Shown: positions 16,825 through 27,027 of the stretch, piece by piece
How positions within the stretch are numbered: the stretch's first letter is position 1
Layout of the letters: the number at the start of each line of letters is the position of its first letter
Translations under genes and position numbers: made by a program
Assembly (NCBI GenBank): GCA_947385955.1
Contig: CANDNA010000015.1
Coordinates: 1-64,000, forward strand
Reading direction: 5' to 3'
DNA from: an uncultured Clostridia bacterium
GTDB lineage: Bacteria; Bacillota; Clostridia; Lachnospirales; Lachnospiraceae
DNA length: 64,000 nt
Notes under the pieces: generated by a model
Seen by the model: the letters and a program-made list of their open reading frames with translations, nothing else
Told to the model about the DNA's origin: nothing
Database searches by the model: none

Positions 16825-17925
16825 ATGAAAGTTGCGTTTAATGATTTTACCCCTATGCAGAAAGAACTGCAGGAGGAAATGTACCGGGCATTTTCAAGGG
16901 TATACGAACGGGGCTGGTATATCGACGGAGCAGAGCGGCAGGCGTTTGAAGAGGCGTTTGCCTCCTATTGTCATACGGGATATTGTGTGGGTGTGGGAAA
17001 CGGACTGGAGGCGATCCGTCTGATTCTGCAGGGCATGGGAATCGGAGCCGGGGATGAGGTCATCATACCTTCTGTCACCTTTATCGCAACGGCGCTGGCT
17101 GTCACCTATACGGGAGCGGTGCCGGTGTTTGCGGAAACGGATCTGCATACCTGTACCATCCGCTGTGACAGCATAGAGCAAAAGATCACAAAGCGGACGA
17201 AAGCCATTATTGCAGTGCATCTGTATGGGCAGACCTGTGATATGGACCCGATCCTTGCGCTGGCCGGAACATATGGCCTGAAAGTGATCGAAGATGCGGC
17301 CCAGGCCCACGGTGCGCTGTATAAGGGACGCAGGGCAGGCAGTCTGGGAGATGCGGCGGCATTCAGCTTTTATCCGGGGAAAAATCTGGGCGCTCTGGGA
17401 GATGCCGGGGCTGTGGTGACGGATGACCCGGAACTGGCTGACCGGATCCGGGCGCTTTCGAATTATGGTTCCCGGCAGAAATACCATCATATTTATCAGG
17501 GTACCAATTCCAGGCTGGATGAGCTGCAGGCAGCTTTTCTGCTTTGTAAACTTCCCAGACTGGATGCATGGAATGCCTGGCGCAGGGAAGCGGCAGAACA
17601 GTATCTGACAAAGATCCGCAATCCGGCAGTGCTGCTTCCCACGGTACCGTCCTATGCGGAGCCGGTATGGCATATTTTCGCGGTCCGGACAGAGAAACGG
17701 GACGCCCTGGAGGCATGGCTGAATGAGGCGGGTATCGGGACGACGATCCACTATCCCATCCCCATTCATCTGCAGGAAGCCTATGCGGATCTGGGCATTC
17801 CCAAAGGTGCGCTGCCGGATGCGGAAACGATGGCCGGGGAAGAACTGAGCATCCCCATGTTTTATGGGATCACCCGGGAACAGGTGAGCTTTGTGGCAGA
17901 CAGAATCAACGCATGGCAGCCATGA
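16825..17925 (+). CDS. fdtB: DegT family PLP aminotransferase making dTDP-3-amino-3,6-dideoxyhexose (FdtB-like)
   Basis: The 366-residue fold-type I aminotransferase has [19 protein letters not shown] at the N-terminus, [29 protein letters not shown] with the PLP-stacking region, and the Schiff-base lysine K186 in [14 protein letters not shown]. The [16 protein letters not shown] form is that of FdtB/QdtB/DesV-type sugar 3-aminotransferases. With the adjacent FdtA it should give dTDP-Fuc3N or dTDP-Qui3N. An N-acetyltransferase of the FdtC type is not adjacent; the only left-handed beta-helix acyltransferase in the window is at 32.7 kb and fits another pathway better. Confidence 0.86.
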   Translation: MKVAFNDFTPMQKELQEEMYRAFSRVYERGWYIDGAERQAFEEAFASYCHTGYCVGVGNGLEAIRLILQGMGIGAGDEVIIPSVTFIATALAVTYTGAVPVFAETDLHTCTIRCDSIEQKITKRTKAIIAVHLYGQTCDMDPILALAGTYGLKVIEDAAQAHGALYKGRRAGSLGDAAAFSFYPGKNLGALGDAGAVVTDDPELADRIRALSNYGSRQKYHHIYQGTNSRLDELQAAFLLCKLPRLDAWNAWRREAAEQYLTKIRNPAVLLPTVPSYAEPVWHIFAVRTEKRDALEAWLNEAGIGTTIHYPIPIHLQEAYADLGIPKGALPDAETMAGEELSIPMFYGITREQVSFVADRINAWQP

Positions 17926-17941
17926 AATGGGAGAAAATCAA

Positions 17942-19060
17942 ATGAAAATACTGTTAATGGGCGAATTCAGCGGATTTTACCTGAATCTGAAACAGGGTCT
18001 GCAGGAATTGGGAGCGGAAGTGACCCTGGCAGCCAACGGTGACGGATGGAAGCAGATTCCGGGCGCGGATATGCCTTTGTTTTTTACGGGCAAGGCGTCT
18101 GCACCGGTGAAGATCGCAAAGAAGCTGATCAAACCTGTGCTGCAAAAGCGTCAGTTTTATGGGTATGATGTGGTGCAGCTTGTCAATGAGAATATTTTCC
18201 GGCCCTATATCAACAGCTATATGATACGGAAAATCAAGCAGAACAGCGGCGGACTGTATGTAAATGTATCGGGCAACTGCTATTCCCTTTATCAGGCGTG
18301 GCGGGATAAAAAGCTGGGGTATTATACGTTTGACGACAATCCGGAAAAATATGATACTTTTGTAAAGGGCGGACTGCGCCGGTCCATGATGCGCAGTACG
18401 GAAGAGTATGTGGATACCATTGCGGACGGCATTATCCCGATTATGTATGAATATGCGGTGGGAGTCCGCCATCGCCCCAACTGCCGGCAGACCATACCGC
18501 TTCCCTTTAATGCGGAAAAAACAGCCTACCAGCCCAACAGACAGCATGGGAAACTGGTATTTTACCACGGGATTCTCCGGGAAAAGGACAAAGGGACTGC
18601 ATTTATCCGGGAGGCATTTTCGATTGTCCGGGAGAAATATCCGAATGATGTGGAGATGCTGGTCTGCGGCAGTCTGCCTTTTCAGGAATATCTGGAGGTG
18701 CTGCAAAAGACCAATGTACTGGTGGATCAGTGTAAGGAACATTGCTGGGGGCTGAACGCCTGCTATGGTATGGCACAGGGCAAGGTGGTGCTGGGAGGCG
18801 CTTCCCGTAATTCTCTGAAGGAATTTGGACTGGAAAAGAGCCCGGTGCTCCATATAGGGCCAAGTGTGGAACAGATCGTCCGCCAGATTGAGTATGTACT
18901 GGAAAACCGCAGAGAAATAGAAGAGTGGGGCTGGGAATCCAGGCAGTTTGTGGAAACATTTCACAATCATATCCGGATTGCCGGACAGTATATGGATGTG
19001 TGGAAGGATAAAAAGAAACCGGCGGAACAGGTTCCCGGTGATGTACAGGAGAAGGCATGA
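17942..19060 (+). CDS. GT-B glycosyltransferase, divergent GT4-like
   Basis: The 372-residue protein opens MKILLMGEFSGFYLNLKQGL. A donor-domain half has FYHGILREKDKGTAFIREA, VLVDQCKEHCWGLNACYGMA and a C-terminal alpha region. The overall layout is GT-B, but the family motifs are weaker than in its neighbours: the usual E-x7-E is replaced by the CWGLNACYGMAQGKVV stretch. The start ATG (17942) lies behind GGGAGAAAA; the in-frame upstream ATG at 17891 falls inside the aminotransferase gene. It ends with an ATGA overlap into the next membrane protein. Donor and acceptor are unknown. Confidence 0.75.
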   Translation: MKILLMGEFSGFYLNLKQGLQELGAEVTLAANGDGWKQIPGADMPLFFTGKASAPVKIAKKLIKPVLQKRQFYGYDVVQLVNENIFRPYINSYMIRKIKQNSGGLYVNVSGNCYSLYQAWRDKKLGYYTFDDNPEKYDTFVKGGLRRSMMRSTEEYVDTIADGIIPIMYEYAVGVRHRPNCRQTIPLPFNAEKTAYQPNRQHGKLVFYHGILREKDKGTAFIREAFSIVREKYPNDVEMLVCGSLPFQEYLEVLQKTNVLVDQCKEHCWGLNACYGMAQGKVVLGGASRNSLKEFGLEKSPVLHIGPSVEQIVRQIEYVLENRREIEEWGWESRQFVETFHNHIRIAGQYMDVWKDKKKPAEQVPGDVQEKA

Positions 19061-20946
19061 AATTAAAAACCGTGAAACGATCAGAGCTGATCTGGTATAT
19101 TTTGTTTGGGCTGGTACTGGCAGCGGCGGGGCTGCGGATTTTTTATACCATTACAGGGGATTATTTTACCTTTGTGGACGAATACCAGACCTTTGATACG
19201 GCGGCCGGTTTTACCCATACGGGCCGGTTTCAGTTCTGGGATTTTCATAACCGGACGCTGACGGAGGATACGTATACACGGGCCTGGCCCCATACGGTGC
19301 TTTTGATGCTGTGGTTTCGCATTTTTGGCATTACGGTGCCTGCCGCCAGGGTATTGTCCGGGGTGTTCGGTTTTCTGTTGATTGCCTCTGTTTTTTATGT
19401 GACCAGGAAACTGTATGACAGTGTATGGGTTTCCGGATTGAGCTGCCTGCTTCTGCTGGCCAATTCTTCCGTGATCATTGCGTTTCGGCAGATTCGGATG
19501 TACAGTCTCTGGCTGCTTCTGATGATCTGGTTTTTTTATTTTGTCTATATGGCTCTGACTCATGAAAATACCTTTGCAAAAGAAAACAGGCTGACCTGTC
19601 TGATCCGGATGCATTTTGATTTTTCCCTCCGTTATGTAGCGGCGGCTTTTGTCGTCCTGTTTTTCAGTTTTTGGGTCCATGTGAATACCCTGATTGCCGG
19701 TGCGGGATTTTTACTGTATTCCCTGTACCGTCTGGTGGTGAAGAAAGAGAAAAAGTTTCTGACGATGATCGGTCTGGTAGCGGTGGTCTGCCTGGTGTTT
19801 ACGGCGTTGTTTCTGATGGTGGCAGGGGGCGTGGAAATACCGGTCCTCAGTTATGTATACAGAGAGTCCATCAGGGGCAAGCTGGGCCTTTTGCCGGAGC
19901 CGAATATCCGATATTGGGACTGGATGCAGGAATTTGCAGGCAGCAGGAAGTTTTTCTGGCTGTGTGCGGTGTGCATCGGGGCGGCATTGTGGAAAAACCG
20001 GAAAAGCAAAGAAGTATCCTTTGATTTTTCCGTCTATGCTTTTCTGATTGTCGTTTCCACGTTGTTTTGCTTTTTATATGTATTGTCCCGGTACTTTTCA
20101 GACCGTTACATGCTGTATGTGGCTCCGCTGCTGGCGATTCTGATGGCCTGGGGGCTGACGGAAGCCGCAGGATGGCTGAGGTGGAAACCGCTGATGTGGG
20201 CGCCGGTATTTTTGTGTGTTTTCGTAACCGGACGGAGTGTGGTCAGGGAATTTGATACGGTTTATTATGATCCGAAGATGCCTCACCACAGAGAAGTGTA
20301 TGAAACATTGTATGAAGATGCCTCCATGCGTCCCATTCCGTTTGCCGGTTTTGAATTCCGGGATTATTATGCGGTGCAGATTACGGAGGACTATGTAACC
20401 GCACCCTTTGACCGGGAATGGGATATGAAGATCCTGAAAGAACTGGCAGCAGAGTATCCGGATGGATATGTGGTGGGAGAAACCGGTAAGATCTACGGGT
20501 TCCCGGATGTCACCCGGCTCTTTTTACAGAAATATTCGGAAAAGCTGACAGGAGAAGGTCTGGATAATTCCAATATAGAATCTGCCCGGTACCATTTCAG
20601 AAACCCTGCCGGGGAGATGTTGGAGATGATTTCGGACGATGTCCGGCAGAACGGACCGTTTACGTATTCTTTCAGGGCAGAGGATGGAAAAACCAGGATC
20701 AGGGTGCAGGCGGATACTTCCGGCTGGGATAAGGACACTGAGATCGTATTTCTGGTGTTTGGCATTTTTACAACCGACAAAGAAACGGAAAACCGGTGCT
20801 GGCAGCTTTTGCTCCCGGAGGGAGGCGGTCAGGGAATCTGTTCCTATGAACTGGAACTGGATGTGGAATGTCTGGATGTACAGTGTAAAGACGGGTTTAT
20901 GCTGTATTACAGTGACGGCGGCTGTGAAGAAAAGAACACTTTCTGA
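19057..20946 (+). CDS. GT-C type membrane glycosyltransferase with soluble tail
   Basis: This 629-residue polytopic protein has a first loop carrying FTFVDEYQTFDTAAGF with acidic pair D41-E42. A FRQIRMYSLW segment and about ten helices lead up to residue 395. The final 230 residues are soluble and probably extracytoplasmic. This is the GT39/GT83 (ArnT-like) plan, in which a polyprenyl-phosphate sugar is transferred on the outer face. It overlaps the preceding GT by four bases and is followed 14 bases later by another large membrane protein. A polymerase role is also possible. No specificity can be inferred. Confidence 0.68.
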   Translation: MKLKTVKRSELIWYILFGLVLAAAGLRIFYTITGDYFTFVDEYQTFDTAAGFTHTGRFQFWDFHNRTLTEDTYTRAWPHTVLLMLWFRIFGITVPAARVLSGVFGFLLIASVFYVTRKLYDSVWVSGLSCLLLLANSSVIIAFRQIRMYSLWLLLMIWFFYFVYMALTHENTFAKENRLTCLIRMHFDFSLRYVAAAFVVLFFSFWVHVNTLIAGAGFLLYSLYRLVVKKEKKFLTMIGLVAVVCLVFTALFLMVAGGVEIPVLSYVYRESIRGKLGLLPEPNIRYWDWMQEFAGSRKFFWLCAVCIGAALWKNRKSKEVSFDFSVYAFLIVVSTLFCFLYVLSRYFSDRYMLYVAPLLAILMAWGLTEAAGWLRWKPLMWAPVFLCVFVTGRSVVREFDTVYYDPKMPHHREVYETLYEDASMRPIPFAGFEFRDYYAVQITEDYVTAPFDREWDMKILKELAAEYPDGYVVGETGKIYGFPDVTRLFLQKYSEKLTGEGLDNSNIESARYHFRNPAGEMLEMISDDVRQNGPFTYSFRAEDGKTRIRVQADTSGWDKDTEIVFLVFGIFTTDKETENRCWQLLLPEGGGQGICSYELELDVECLDVQCKDGFMLYYSDGGCEEKNTF

Positions 20947-20960
20947 CGGAGATATTGGGA

Positions 20961-23579
20961 ATGGAGCAAGGTAGGATAAAGTATAACAAAACCGGATATC
21001 TGATTTTGCTGGCTGTTCTGGGACTGTTTTTTGTGATGGCGGGTGTCTCACTGTTTCCTGATACGGTAAAAATCCAGGTTCATTACAGTGATGAAAAGGA
21101 TATTGCGGTTTATCTGGTAAAAGGCAGTCTGGAAGAGCGGGAGAAACCGGTGTGGGAACTGTTTTATGGCGGAAATCTGGTGATCCCGGTGAAAGTGAGT
21201 GAGTTGGAGGAATTTCAGTCCATCCAGATCAAATTCCGTGACAGGGCGGTGGGAGAAGAGATCGGCATCGATAATCTGCAGATATCACTGGGAAATTATT
21301 ATTTTTGTGAAAGCAGTGTGTTTGACCCGGTAATGGCAGAATATTTTCAGGTAGGACTGAATGAGGAAACGGGAAGGCTGGAAGTGACTGCAGAGGACCC
21401 TTTTATCTGCATTCCCAATCCTGCGTGGTTATTACAGGAAAAACTTGAGAGCATTACGCATCGGTATATTTTGGCCTGGGCAGCAGTATATCTGTTATTT
21501 GCCATATTGCTTTACCGATGCAGGAATCGTCTGACGCTTTGGATAGAACAAGGATTTCAGGCGTTAAAACAACAATGGAAAGAGATGTTGGTTCTGCCGG
21601 TCTGTCTGCTTGCCGGGTATGGAGCAGGACGGCTTCTCCAGGTCTGTAATGATAACTGGCTGCATTTTCAGGAGCTGCAGAATTGTGAAATCATTGTGTA
21701 TACCGTGCTGATGGGGGTTGTATTCTGGCTGATCAGAAAACGGGTGGGCAGTACCGGATATGCAATCTGGGCCACTGTGATGGTGGGGGCCGTGCTGCTT
21801 TTAGCAGTAAAAGGTCTGACTACCTTTCTGACGGCAGATGAGCATACTTCACTGAAGGAGCATGCCAAGCTGGATGAGGACATCCTGCGGCACTGGCTGC
21901 AGCAGAGCGGGCGGTTAAGCTATATGCTGACGGGTATCTTTTTTCACTGGTTTTCCCCTGAATGGCTGGAGCTGGAAACAGGACTGGAGTATCAGCAGTT
22001 CGGAAAGCTGTTTCACTGGGCTGTAGGAGTCCTGGTTTTCTGGAAGGCAATTGACCTGGTTCAGACACGGATGGTAAACCGGGACGGGAAAAGAGAGCCC
22101 TGGCAGACAGCGGTTTGTTATATCTGCCTGGCGGCAGGGGTGTTTTTGCTGCCTTCCACTGCGATAGCGCTGAAAAATTATAACTATGATCTGTTTTCCC
22201 TGTGTTTTGCCGTACTGGGGGCAGTTTATGCATTGATTGCTTTTCAGAATAAAAGCAGCGGGGACGGATGGAAAGCGGTTTTCTTTTCTTCGCTGGGACT
22301 GCTGGAAAAGATTACAGTAGTGCCGATTCTGGCGGCTTCTCTGGTGGTGCTTGCTTTTGCCGCATCGGAAAGAGAGAGCAGGGAAGAAAAGATCGGAAAG
22401 CCGGCAGCAAGGGCATCCCTGGCTGCGGCCGGAGGCATTGTCCTGTACACCGGGGTTGTGTTTCTCAATCAGTACTTTGTGCTGGAACTTCTGAAACAGG
22501 GAAAGGCGCCGATTCAGACGCTGGATCATGCGCTGTATATGGTGGTAAACAGGGTGCCGGTTGTAAACAGTGTAATTTTTTCCCTGTCAGGGAACGGATA
22601 TTTGAGATGGCTGCTTTTTACGGTTCTGATGACTGTGGCAGTGACAGCGGCAGCGGTGCTTTTGCATGTTCTGTGCCGATGGTATGAACAACACAAAGAA
22701 CAGGCGGATGCTTTGAGCAGGACGGTTGTCTGCGTGGGCATTGGTATCTTTTTGCTGCTGGGCCTTTTGTTTGCCTTTCTCCATGTGGAATATTCGGATA
22801 ACAAACTGATCTATCTGTGTTATATCATTAAAAATTATCTGCTGACCATGCCCACATTGCTGACTGCTTTTTCTGTTTTGCTGCTTTTGGGAAGAAAGCA
22901 GTATGACGGTCCGGTCAGTACTCTGTGGTGCCTGATGATTGCCACCTGGGTTTCCCTGCCCACGTATCTGTATCTGGTCAGATGGAATCCCACCTGGCTG
23001 CGGTATCTGAATCTGTTTCAGGGTCTGTATGCGCTGCTTGTAACCGCTGCGGCAATGCCGGTTTTATATCGTGTACTTACAAAACGGAATGTGGTGGCAG
23101 GAACGGTCTGCCTGGCGGGGGTTTTCCATATATGGGAAACGGCAGGAAGCATGCCGGCGTTCACCTATTTTGCGCCCTGCTGGTATGGACTGACCACAGT
23201 CGGGCTGGAGCCGGAAGAACGGGAACTGTGTGTATACTGGGGAGATAACCGGGCGGTTCTGGGGCAGATGATTCTGGATTATTGCGAAAAGAACGGTATG
23301 GCAGAGGAACCGATACAGATTTATTATGGGTATGTCCGGGGAACCTGGATCACACAGCCTTCCCAGGTGACCATCGCGGATGAGGACTGGAATGAGGAAT
23401 ATGCCGCCTGCTCTGTGACAGAACGGGATTTCTATGCCATTGATGTACAGTCCGTCCAGCGGGGGATGGTAAAGGACGGCTGGCCTGTGGGCGTGGAGCC
23501 GGTGATTACAGTAAGATACAGGGGATATGTAGTGGCCAGAATATATCAGGGTTCACAGTTAAGGGAATATTTGGTATAA
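20961..23579 (+). CDS. Large GT-C-like membrane protein with extracytoplasmic N-terminal domain
   Basis: The 872-residue protein has one helix (about residues 10-30), then an extracytoplasmic beta-rich domain of roughly 130 residues, then a hydrophobic region of about twelve helices from 170 to 725, and a short soluble tail. The loop LTADEHTSLKEHAKLDEDI carries D293-E294, an acidic pair like the catalytic site of GT-C enzymes but placed after several helices rather than the first. ATG 20961 is preferred to the in-frame TTG at 20955 because GGAG lies nine bases before it. Probable roles are sugar transfer or polymerisation outside the membrane. No named family recognised with confidence. Confidence 0.55.
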   Translation: MEQGRIKYNKTGYLILLAVLGLFFVMAGVSLFPDTVKIQVHYSDEKDIAVYLVKGSLEEREKPVWELFYGGNLVIPVKVSELEEFQSIQIKFRDRAVGEEIGIDNLQISLGNYYFCESSVFDPVMAEYFQVGLNEETGRLEVTAEDPFICIPNPAWLLQEKLESITHRYILAWAAVYLLFAILLYRCRNRLTLWIEQGFQALKQQWKEMLVLPVCLLAGYGAGRLLQVCNDNWLHFQELQNCEIIVYTVLMGVVFWLIRKRVGSTGYAIWATVMVGAVLLLAVKGLTTFLTADEHTSLKEHAKLDEDILRHWLQQSGRLSYMLTGIFFHWFSPEWLELETGLEYQQFGKLFHWAVGVLVFWKAIDLVQTRMVNRDGKREPWQTAVCYICLAAGVFLLPSTAIALKNYNYDLFSLCFAVLGAVYALIAFQNKSSGDGWKAVFFSSLGLLEKITVVPILAASLVVLAFAASERESREEKIGKPAARASLAAAGGIVLYTGVVFLNQYFVLELLKQGKAPIQTLDHALYMVVNRVPVVNSVIFSLSGNGYLRWLLFTVLMTVAVTAAAVLLHVLCRWYEQHKEQADALSRTVVCVGIGIFLLLGLLFAFLHVEYSDNKLIYLCYIIKNYLLTMPTLLTAFSVLLLLGRKQYDGPVSTLWCLMIATWVSLPTYLYLVRWNPTWLRYLNLFQGLYALLVTAAAMPVLYRVLTKRNVVAGTVCLAGVFHIWETAGSMPAFTYFAPCWYGLTTVGLEPEERELCVYWGDNRAVLGQMILDYCEKNGMAEEPIQIYYGYVRGTWITQPSQVTIADEDWNEEYAACSVTERDFYAIDVQSVQRGMVKDGWPVGVEPVITVRYRGYVVARIYQGSQLREYLV

Positions 23580-23612
23580 TAAAGCGTTAAATAAAGGAAA
23601 AGGCAGTTTTCT

Positions 23613-24923
23613 ATGCAGATTCGAATAGATGAAATCGGTAAAAAGTTTATAAAAAATATTTCCTGGACCATTATGACGAAAGCAGTGGCAATGGTATGCT
23701 TTTTTGCACTGGACATTGCTATGGCCCGGTTTCTGGGAAAAGACAGTTACGGCGAATGGTCTTTTTTCTACTCTGCCGTGATCATACTGGCTCATCTGTG
23801 CTGGTTTGGAATCGATGCTTCTGTTAAGGTATATGTATCCAAACAGGAGACCCGGCAGGAGCTGAGCGAATGCCTGCGGACAGGCCTTATTTTGCGGCTT
23901 CTGATCAGTACCGTATTTTTGATCGGGGTAACAGCCTGTTCCGGATATCTGGCAGACTATCTGGAAGATTACAGCAAATATGAAAATCTGCATGTGCTGA
24001 TGTGCGGTGCAGGCGCATTGATATTTCTCAGTTCCTTTTCGGAGTTTTATAAGGCGCTGAGTATCGGGATGCAGCGATATCGGAATCTGTTTCTGGTTAC
24101 GCTGATGGAGTACGGCGGCTATCTGGTGTGCAGTGTTGTGGGTGTGCTGCTGCTGAAAGATACCACGGGCCTGCTGGCAGGCTATGTGGCGGCCGGCGTT
24201 TTTACGATGGCATTCGGGACATTCCTGATCCGTGGGGATATTCGGACAAAGGTTTTGGCCGGGGAAAGGCGCAGCAATCTATGGAAGGAGATTTTCCTGT
24301 ATGCGCTGCCGCTTCTGGTGGTCAGTATGGGAGAGATCCTTCTGGCAGAATCGGATACTTTTTTTCTGGGTATTTTCAGTATCCCGGCGCAGGTATCCAT
24401 GTACGCCATTGGCAAAAAGCTGTGCAACAAGTTGCACCATGTGAATTATACATTCTGTATCACAGTGCTGCCCCAGTTTTCTGTGATCAATGAGGGAAAT
24501 TACAGGGAAAAGGCAAAACAGTTTAAGCAGTACGCACTGTTAAACATACTCGGCGCCGCAGGCGTGGCATTGGTGCTTGTGGTGATGAGTGATTTCCTGA
24601 TTGGTTTTTTGTATGGCAGTGAATATCAGGGCGCTGCATTTGTATTCCGGCTTTTGCTTTTCTATTATGTGCTGCACGCTGTTTCTTATTATTTTGCTTT
24701 ATTTCTGGAATTTCAGAAGAAAGCTGTTTTTTCCAGCGTCTGCTATTTTGTAACAGTCGTACTGAGTGTGGGGCTGGAAGTGCTGCTGATTCCCGGATAT
24801 GGGTCTGTTGGCGCGGCGGCGGCCACCATCGTTGCTTATGTGCCGTATACCCTGTTAGTCATGGCGAAGGCAGTTCAGGTTATGAGACAGTATCGGAAAT
24901 TATATATCACGGAAAACATATGA
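23613..24923 (+). CDS. Wzx-type oligosaccharide flippase (MOP superfamily), first copy
   Basis: The 436-residue protein has about twelve helices and the Wzx/RfbX opening (FIKNISWTIMTKAVAMVCFF, ARFLGKDSYGEWSFFYS). It also has a characteristic mid-protein IFLYALPLLVVSMGEILLAESD segment and a C-terminal PGYGSVGAAAATIVAY. Such proteins move undecaprenyl-diphosphate-linked repeat units to the outer leaflet. It lies between the GT-C pair and a DPM1-like GT2. The gene count of this locus is large, and a second Wzx (58.3 kb) and an ABC flippase (43.9 kb) are present, so each may serve a different lipid-linked product. Confidence 0.88.
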   Translation: MQIRIDEIGKKFIKNISWTIMTKAVAMVCFFALDIAMARFLGKDSYGEWSFFYSAVIILAHLCWFGIDASVKVYVSKQETRQELSECLRTGLILRLLISTVFLIGVTACSGYLADYLEDYSKYENLHVLMCGAGALIFLSSFSEFYKALSIGMQRYRNLFLVTLMEYGGYLVCSVVGVLLLKDTTGLLAGYVAAGVFTMAFGTFLIRGDIRTKVLAGERRSNLWKEIFLYALPLLVVSMGEILLAESDTFFLGIFSIPAQVSMYAIGKKLCNKLHHVNYTFCITVLPQFSVINEGNYREKAKQFKQYALLNILGAAGVALVLVVMSDFLIGFLYGSEYQGAAFVFRLLLFYYVLHAVSYYFALFLEFQKKAVFSSVCYFVTVVLSVGLEVLLIPGYGSVGAAAATIVAYVPYTLLVMAKAVQVMRQYRKLYITENI

Positions 24924-24935
24924 GGAGGAAAGGCC

Positions 24936-25877
24936 ATGTATAAGATATCCGTAGTGGTGCCTGTTTACAATGAAGAGGGCAATGTGGCGGAGCTGCACCG
25001 GGAGATTAAAGAAGTATGCGAAAAGAATGGATACACGTATGAAATTATCTTTATCAATGACGGTTCCAGTGATAAAACCGGGGAGGTCTGCCGGGCACTC
25101 AGACCTTTGAAATACATTGAGCTGCGGCGTAACAGCGGCCAGACGGCAGCTATGGATGCGGGAATCAAGGCCGCCAGATATGACTATATCGTGACAATGG
25201 ACGGCGACCGGCAGAATGATCCGGCAGATATCCCGGAAATGCTCCGTTATCTGACGGAAAACGGATATGATATGGTATCCGGCTGGAGAAAATACAGAAA
25301 AGACACTTTTATGAAACGGTTTATTTCCAGAGGCGCCAATTTCCTGCGTTATTTTCTGGTACACGACGGCATCCATGACAGCGGCTGTTCTCTGAAGGTT
25401 TATAAAAGGGAATGTTTCCAGGGCATCAATCTGTATGGAGAACAGCACAGATTTATTCCTGCCCTGCTGAAAATTAAAGGATTTACCGTGGGGGAAGTGG
25501 TGGTGCACCACAGGCCCCGTACTTCCGGTACCACAAAATATAACTGGAAACGCACCATCAAAGGTTTTGTGGATATGATTTCCGTATGGTTCTGGAATAA
25601 ATATGCGTCAAGGCCCCTGCATCTTCTGGGTGGGATTGGTTTTTTGTTTCTGGGGTTGGGAGGGGTTTGTGGTATCTGGTCAGTGTTGATTTTTCTGTCA
25701 GGCCAGAAGATGTCCAGAAATATTATGCCGCCTATGCTGACTATCTTTTTCTGTATTTTAGGGCTGCTGATGTTTGTGTTCGGCCTGATGAGTGAAATCC
25801 TGATGAAAATATATTATGGAGTCCATGTGGACAGCTCGTACAGCATCAGGGAAACCTGGGAAAACGGAGAAGAATGA
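24936..25877 (+). CDS. DPM1/ArnC-like GT2, polyprenyl-phosphate sugar synthase
   Basis: The 313-residue protein has a GT-A domain (VVPVYNEEGNVAELHREIKE, IFINDGSSDKT, IVTMDGDRQNDP with the DxD metal site, and HHRPRTSGTTKYNWKRT) followed by two C-terminal helices. This is the layout of enzymes that make polyprenyl-monophosphate sugars from nucleotide donors. Such lipid donors feed GT-C enzymes, several of which sit in this cluster, so it is the likely supplier for at least some of them. A GAGGAGGAAAGG ribosome site precedes the ATG, and the stop overlaps the next GT by ATGA. The sugar (glucose, mannose, GlcNAc and others are known) is not readable. Confidence 0.88.
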   Translation: MYKISVVVPVYNEEGNVAELHREIKEVCEKNGYTYEIIFINDGSSDKTGEVCRALRPLKYIELRRNSGQTAAMDAGIKAARYDYIVTMDGDRQNDPADIPEMLRYLTENGYDMVSGWRKYRKDTFMKRFISRGANFLRYFLVHDGIHDSGCSLKVYKRECFQGINLYGEQHRFIPALLKIKGFTVGEVVVHHRPRTSGTTKYNWKRTIKGFVDMISVWFWNKYASRPLHLLGGIGFLFLGLGGVCGIWSVLIFLSGQKMSRNIMPPMLTIFFCILGLLMFVFGLMSEILMKIYYGVHVDSSYSIRETWENGEE

Positions 25878-27025
25878 GAGCGGCTATGAAAATATTAATG
25901 GTTTCACATGAATATCCGCCCATTGGGGGCGGCGGGGCCAATGCATGTATGAATCTGGCTCATGAATACCAGAGACTTGGGCATGATATCACCATAGTGA
26001 CCGCATGGTTCCAGGGACAAAAAGAACACAGCAGTAAGAAGGGGCTTAAGGTGATCCGCTTAAAGTCCAGACGGAAATATAAGGAACACTGCGGCTTCGG
26101 AGAGATGCTGTCCTATCTGGGGATGGCGCTGCCCTGTGCGGCAAAGCTGCATAAAAAAGAGCGGTTTGATGTGGCAATGGTGTTTTTTGCCATTCCCAGC
26201 GGGCCCATCGGGTATTATCTGAAAAAGAGATATGGCCTGCCCTATATCATTCGTTTTGGCGGCGGGGATATCCCGGGATTTCAGGAACGTTTTACCTTTG
26301 TATACAAACTGCTGGGGCCTTTTGAAAAAGCAATCTGGAGAACTGCGGATGCATTGGTGGCCAACAGCAGGGGCCTGCGGGAACTGGCAGAAAAATTTGA
26401 CCGGAAAAAAGAAATCAAAATCATACCCAACGGTGTGGATATTGACTTTTTCCGGGAGGCGGCAGGGGAGAAAACAGAAAAGAACGGGTGTTTCCGGATT
26501 CTGTTTGTATCCCGGCTGATTGAGCGGAAGGGACTCCAGTTTGTGATCCCTCAACTGGCAGCGCTGCGCAAATCCTGTAAGGGGAATGTGAAGCTGACGA
26601 TAGTGGGGGACGGCCCTTATCGGGAAACGCTGGAGGAGATCGCCGCCCGGTGCGGCGTATCAGACTGTATCCTGTTTGCAGGGCAAAAAGATAAGGCAGA
26701 GCTTACATCTTATTATCAGGAGGCGGATGTGTTTATCCTGCCGTCCAAAAAGGAAGGGATGCCCAATGTGGTGCTGGAGGCGATGGCCAGCGGTTTGCCT
26801 GTGGTGATGACTCCCTGCGAGGGCAGTGAGGAGCTGATCGACGGCAATGGGTATATGACAAAGGCAGAACAGTTTGGTGAAAAACTGGCCCTTCTGGCTG
26901 CAGACCGTGAGAGAAGGGAAGCGATGGGACACAGAAGCGCGGAACTGGTACGGGAAAGATTTTTGTGGAGCAGTGTGGCAAAGCAGTACGAACGCATTCT
27001 GGAGGCTGCTGCGGCAAAGAGGTAA
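25874..27025 (+). CDS. Glycosyltransferase family 4
   Basis: The 383-residue GT-B enzyme has ILMVSHEYPPIGGGGANACM in the acceptor domain, the conserved RFGGGDIPGFQ loop, FVSRLIERKGLQFVIPQLA opening the donor domain, and FILPSKKEGMPNVVLEAMAS with the usual donor-binding glutamates. The ATGA overlap with the GT2 supports the ATG at 25874; a second ATG at 25886 is possible. It ends two bases before the first AsnB-like gene. Donor unknown. Confidence 0.9.
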   Translation: MRAAMKILMVSHEYPPIGGGGANACMNLAHEYQRLGHDITIVTAWFQGQKEHSSKKGLKVIRLKSRRKYKEHCGFGEMLSYLGMALPCAAKLHKKERFDVAMVFFAIPSGPIGYYLKKRYGLPYIIRFGGGDIPGFQERFTFVYKLLGPFEKAIWRTADALVANSRGLRELAEKFDRKKEIKIIPNGVDIDFFREAAGEKTEKNGCFRILFVSRLIERKGLQFVIPQLAALRKSCKGNVKLTIVGDGPYRETLEEIAARCGVSDCILFAGQKDKAELTSYYQEADVFILPSKKEGMPNVVLEAMASGLPVVMTPCEGSEELIDGNGYMTKAEQFGEKLALLAADRERREAMGHRSAELVRERFLWSSVAKQYERILEAAAAKR

Positions 27026-27027
27026 AT

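Noticed and set aside
17954-18970. A 338-codon minus-strand frame
   Set aside because: Fully antisense to a convincing GT-B gene; no recognisable domain and no ribosome site.
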